Positions 35,716-38,145 of a DNA stretch of 38,145 nt are shown piece by piece; positions within the stretch are counted from its first letter, which is position 1, and every line of letters starts with the position of its first letter. This stretch comes from a virus, in the IMG/VR virus record IMGVR_UViG_3300047326_000087, positions 1 through 38,145 of that record, one strand, 5' to 3'. The translations under genes and the position numbers were made by a program. The notes beneath the pieces are model-generated. The model did not search any database. It worked only from the letters and a program-made list of their open reading frames with translations, and had not been told where the DNA came from.

Positions 35716-35745
35716 CACATAGTATGCGAGAATAATCGCTATGTG
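35716..35745. repeat. Intergenic inverted repeat
   Basis: Arms CACATAG (35716-35722) and CTATGTG (35739-35745) enclose a second, overlapping pair, GCGA/TCGC. It lies in the 44-base gap between the 550-aa and 170-aa genes. No U run follows on either strand, so it is not a standard terminator; a processing or regulatory hairpin is possible. Confidence 0.5.
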
Positions 35746-35748
35746 GGC

Positions 35749-37401
35749 TCAGATTACAAGGCTAATATCAAACCAAGCATTTACGCCATTATACTGATAG
35801 GCGACAAGGGTAACGGAAGCTTTGGCGTTCTCTATGACAAGAGGAGAAGCGGATCCATCGAAAGTATCTGAACCATTTGCGTTGATGGTGATGGTGACCA
35901 TTGTGGTTGCATATCCAGGGTCTTTGATCGTAATCTTGCGTCCGAGTGAGGTGCTCACTGGTGGCAAGTTGATAACCACACTACCAGCGGCTGTAGGAGC
36001 GATGATAATCTCGTCAGTAGGAGCCACGGTATATGTTTGGGTTGGCGCAACAAGTATTGGACTCTGAAAGTTATTGCCAGAAGCGAGAGCCACAAAGTAT
36101 GTAGCAGTGCTGGGAATATTCGTTGAATTGATGCCAAGTGGCGAAAAGGTAGTATTGACCGAATAGCTCGATCGATTTACCTCGATATTATTGCCCTGTA
36201 TAAGAATTTTTGAGCGAGCCCCAAAATCTGGGGTATTTGTGATGTGGTTGTTTATGTATGCGAGAGAGGTAATGAAATCGTTATCCCCATAAACATAGTT
36301 GTTGGTAATGTTGGCATTGTTGTCGTTCATTGAAATGACGCAGTTATCAGCGCCATTAGAGGAGTTATTACCGAGAAATCCGTATGCCCGAAGCTTTGAG
36401 TTAGTGACTGATAGAAAGTCAGTATTAGCTGTTGCGGAACTTCCAGGGTTAGATTGCCATTGAATTGGCACCGAAAACCCATCAAAAAAACACTTGTCAA
36501 CGGAAAGTATTGTGCCGTTTGTAGCAGAATTCGTAGTATCAAGGCGGATTGCTGATGAGGTAAGATTATCTACTGTTAGGAATCTTCCCTGAAGACACAC
36601 ATTGCATAGCGATAGGTTTGAACCATTGTCTTGTTTGATAAGTGGAACTGTTGCTCCAGTATTTTGCGGAATAGTATATGCCGAATCACCAAGCACTGTT
36701 GGCTCTACAAAGTTGTCTGATATCACCATATTCCAAATGCGTGTCTCTCGTGAGAACATAAACATATTGGAATCGATTGCTCCGTCAGTATATTGACGGT
36801 ATGCGCGATTCGGAGCGACAAGTCCATATGATTCAGAAGCAATTTCGAATAGTGGAGCTGGAGTGCCCGTGATACTGTAGGGTGGATTGCCTGAGGTATT
36901 GATAGCCGTGGCGTTGACAATTTTAGTTCCGAAGCCCATTCCCATTAGTGTGATACCGGGCGGGACTTTGACCGTGGCTTTGATGATGAAAGTTCCAGAT
37001 GGTATTACCAGTATTCCACCATCCTTAAGAGCCGCGTAGGCTGCCGGAATATTTAATCCGCTCATTAGCGCCGTAAATAGCGGATTGAGGAAGGTGTCAA
37101 GAGAAGGAATTGTGTGATCGAAATTAGTGGAATTATTGGCGGCGTGATAGGTGTCATAACCATCGGGGCATGTGAGAAATCCTACCTGTGCTGAGGATGA
37201 ACCACCAAGAGCCGTAGCTACGGCCGATAGAACGGTTTCGACATTTGAATAGGACTGGTCGTCAATCGTGATTGATGAAAGGAGATCGATTTGATCTGCG
37301 GTATGGCGGAAAGCTGTGCCGGTAATATGGCTCTCGAAGTCGTATCGTGAGGTCGCGAGTCCGCCTACGCCGGGCGTAAAATTTGGAGGGGTAGTGGCCA
37401 T
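35749..37401 (-). CDS. Beta-helix appendage / tail-fibre-like protein, 550 aa
   Basis: The N-terminus carries SHITGTAFRHTADQIDL (about 24-40), which resembles a motif in the giant fibre. Residues about 110-160 (AALKDGGILVIPSGTFIIKA, VPPGITLMGMGFGT) match the start of pectate-lyase-like beta-helices. Repeating turns (ITNNYVYGDND, ILIQGNNIEV) follow to about 420. The C-terminal 110 residues (APTDEIIIAPTAAGSVVINL, PPVSTSLGRKITIKDPG, DTFDG) form a beta domain of a kind often found at the ends of phage fibre and decoration proteins. No catalytic residues could be assigned, so enzymatic activity is not claimed. The ATG has AGGA seven bases upstream. Confidence 0.75.
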   Translation of the reverse strand: MATTPPNFTPGVGGLATSRYDFESHITGTAFRHTADQIDLLSSITIDDQSYSNVETVLSAVATALGGSSSAQVGFLTCPDGYDTYHAANNSTNFDHTIPSLDTFLNPLFTALMSGLNIPAAYAALKDGGILVIPSGTFIIKATVKVPPGITLMGMGFGTKIVNATAINTSGNPPYSITGTPAPLFEIASESYGLVAPNRAYRQYTDGAIDSNMFMFSRETRIWNMVISDNFVEPTVLGDSAYTIPQNTGATVPLIKQDNGSNLSLCNVCLQGRFLTVDNLTSSAIRLDTTNSATNGTILSVDKCFFDGFSVPIQWQSNPGSSATANTDFLSVTNSKLRAYGFLGNNSSNGADNCVISMNDNNANITNNYVYGDNDFITSLAYINNHITNTPDFGARSKILIQGNNIEVNRSSYSVNTTFSPLGINSTNIPSTATYFVALASGNNFQSPILVAPTQTYTVAPTDEIIIAPTAAGSVVINLPPVSTSLGRKITIKDPGYATTMVTITINANGSDTFDGSASPLVIENAKASVTLVAYQYNGVNAWFDISLVI

Positions 37402-37420
37402 ACGGTGTTCCTGATGAAAA

Positions 37421-37440
37421 TGCTGGTTTATGCTGGTTTT
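37421..37440. repeat. Short tandem repeat in leader
   Basis: Two adjacent 10-base copies, tgctggttta and tgctggtttt, lie between the partial gene and the 550-aa gene. They are probably incidental, but they lie just upstream of the ribosome binding site of the 550-aa gene on the minus strand. Confidence 0.4.
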
Positions 37441-38145
37441 TAGAGAATCGTATTTTGCTGGTAAACGCCATCTGTGAAATCAAGTTCATGTGTATGTCCA
37501 AGCTCTATAGATACCTCCATCATACCAGTTTTGTTGTTGAGGAATATGACATGATTATGCCCTGCCGATTTCCCAGTTAGTTGAGACGCCATAGTTATTG
37601 GATTCTCGTTCAATATAAAACTATGGCTATGAGAAGGGATTCCGTTTGATGATGAAATGCTCGTTTGATATGTTTGCGGATAGAGACTCGTATTGTGGAA
37701 TACCTTGATCTGATAGATGATGTCTGTTTTTCTAATTCGTTGCAATGCGAACTTTTGCACACCGGTCTGATTAAGAAGAAGCTTGTTTCGAGTCACATTT
37801 AGAACTTCGTAGCGAAACTCTTCATTATCATTCTCATCGAATCGAACAAGAATATCACGATCTTTGATTGTTGGCACTGCCAGTGTCCAAGAAGTAGGCT
37901 TGAAATCCGATTCCAGTCCGCTATCTGTTGGAAGAAGATCATCTACTGCTGGATCAAATCTAACCATTAGACGCCCATCAGACTCACGAGGATCGAAGAA
38001 TTGGTGATAGCCTGTGATAAATTGAGACCCGTAACATCTGGAACATCTGGCACTCGGATTCTCATTACTTGGCAAGTAGCATTTGCATGTAATCCCTGTC
38101 CAAGTGCGTTTGATCAAACAAACTGGCTCTCCAGTGGTAGAGAGT
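37440..38145 (-). CDS. Virion-region protein with Cys cluster and His-rich end (5' end outside window)
   Basis: The frame stays open past TTG 38117 to the window edge (upstream codons read LSTTGEPVC), so the real start probably lies outside. The N-terminal part holds Cys at GEPVC, TCKC and RCSRC, a spacing that suggests a zinc ribbon or treble clef. The C-terminal part has His clusters (PSHSHSF, AGHNHVI, LGHTHEL). The middle is beta-like (RDILVRFDENDNEEFRYEVL). I do not recognise the family. Its place ahead of appendage and neck genes suggests a head-tail or baseplate-proximal virion component, perhaps metal-binding. Function is inference. Confidence 0.7.
   Translation of the reverse strand, partial: LSTTGEPVCLIKRTWTGITCKCYLPSNENPSARCSRCYGSQFITGYHQFFDPRESDGRLMVRFDPAVDDLLPTDSGLESDFKPTSWTLAVPTIKDRDILVRFDENDNEEFRYEVLNVTRNKLLLNQTGVQKFALQRIRKTDIIYQIKVFHNTSLYPQTYQTSISSSNGIPSHSHSFILNENPITMASQLTGKSAGHNHVIFLNNKTGMMEVSIELGHTHELDFTDGVYQQNTIL

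Overview
This window is one block of virion-structure genes from a tailed phage or prophage with a contractile (myovirus-type) tail. Every convincing protein gene lies on the minus strand, so transcription runs from high to low coordinates. Gaps are tiny, with stop/start overlaps and good ribosome binding sites. The protein sizes (sheath 934 aa, baseplate J-like 1360 aa, hub 1657 aa, fibre about 1781 aa, and an unfinished ORF of more than 1820 aa) suggest a large-genome or jumbo phage. The host cannot be read from the sequence. TAA, TAG and TGA all end genes, so the standard bacterial code applies. I saw no tRNA, rRNA, CRISPR array, capsid, terminase or replication gene.

Layout in transcription order. 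(1) 38145-35192: a protein cut by the window edge with Cys and His clusters, a 550-aa beta-helix appendage protein, and a 170-aa three-segment membrane protein. (2) 35184-29839: a giant collar/tail-fibre-like protein with a C-terminal beta-helix. (3) 29839-25490: a probable tail terminator/neck protein, the tail sheath and the tail tube, then a hairpin that probably terminates or attenuates transcription. (4) 25489-24861: the only real non-coding gap. It holds the wreck of an IS200/IS605 transposase gene on the plus strand, flanked by matching palindromes. (5) 24860-21789: a tail-assembly chaperone pair joined by a textbook -1 frameshift site, then the tape measure protein. (6) 21786-1: baseplate genes, namely tube-initiator-like protein, hub, spike, a membrane-spanning virion protein, an unrecognised 561-aa protein, a gp25-like wedge protein, a J-like wedge protein, and a huge multidomain wedge/fibre protein that leaves the window at base 1.

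How they fit together: tube polymerises on the initiator/hub/spike complex. Its length is set by the tape measure protein, which is loaded by the two chaperone forms. Sheath surrounds the tube, and the terminator caps it. gp25-like and J-like wedges anchor the sheath, and the large beta-rich proteins form fibres or decorations.

Most notable observations: the A AAA AAA frameshift cassette with an upstream Shine-Dalgarno sequence and a downstream hairpin; the internally deleted IS200/IS605 tnpA that keeps its Tyr/Gln motif but has lost the HUH region; a small beta module repeated inside the sheath, the J-like protein and the edge ORF; a multi-pass membrane protein inside the baseplate cluster; and a short motif shared by two appendage proteins.
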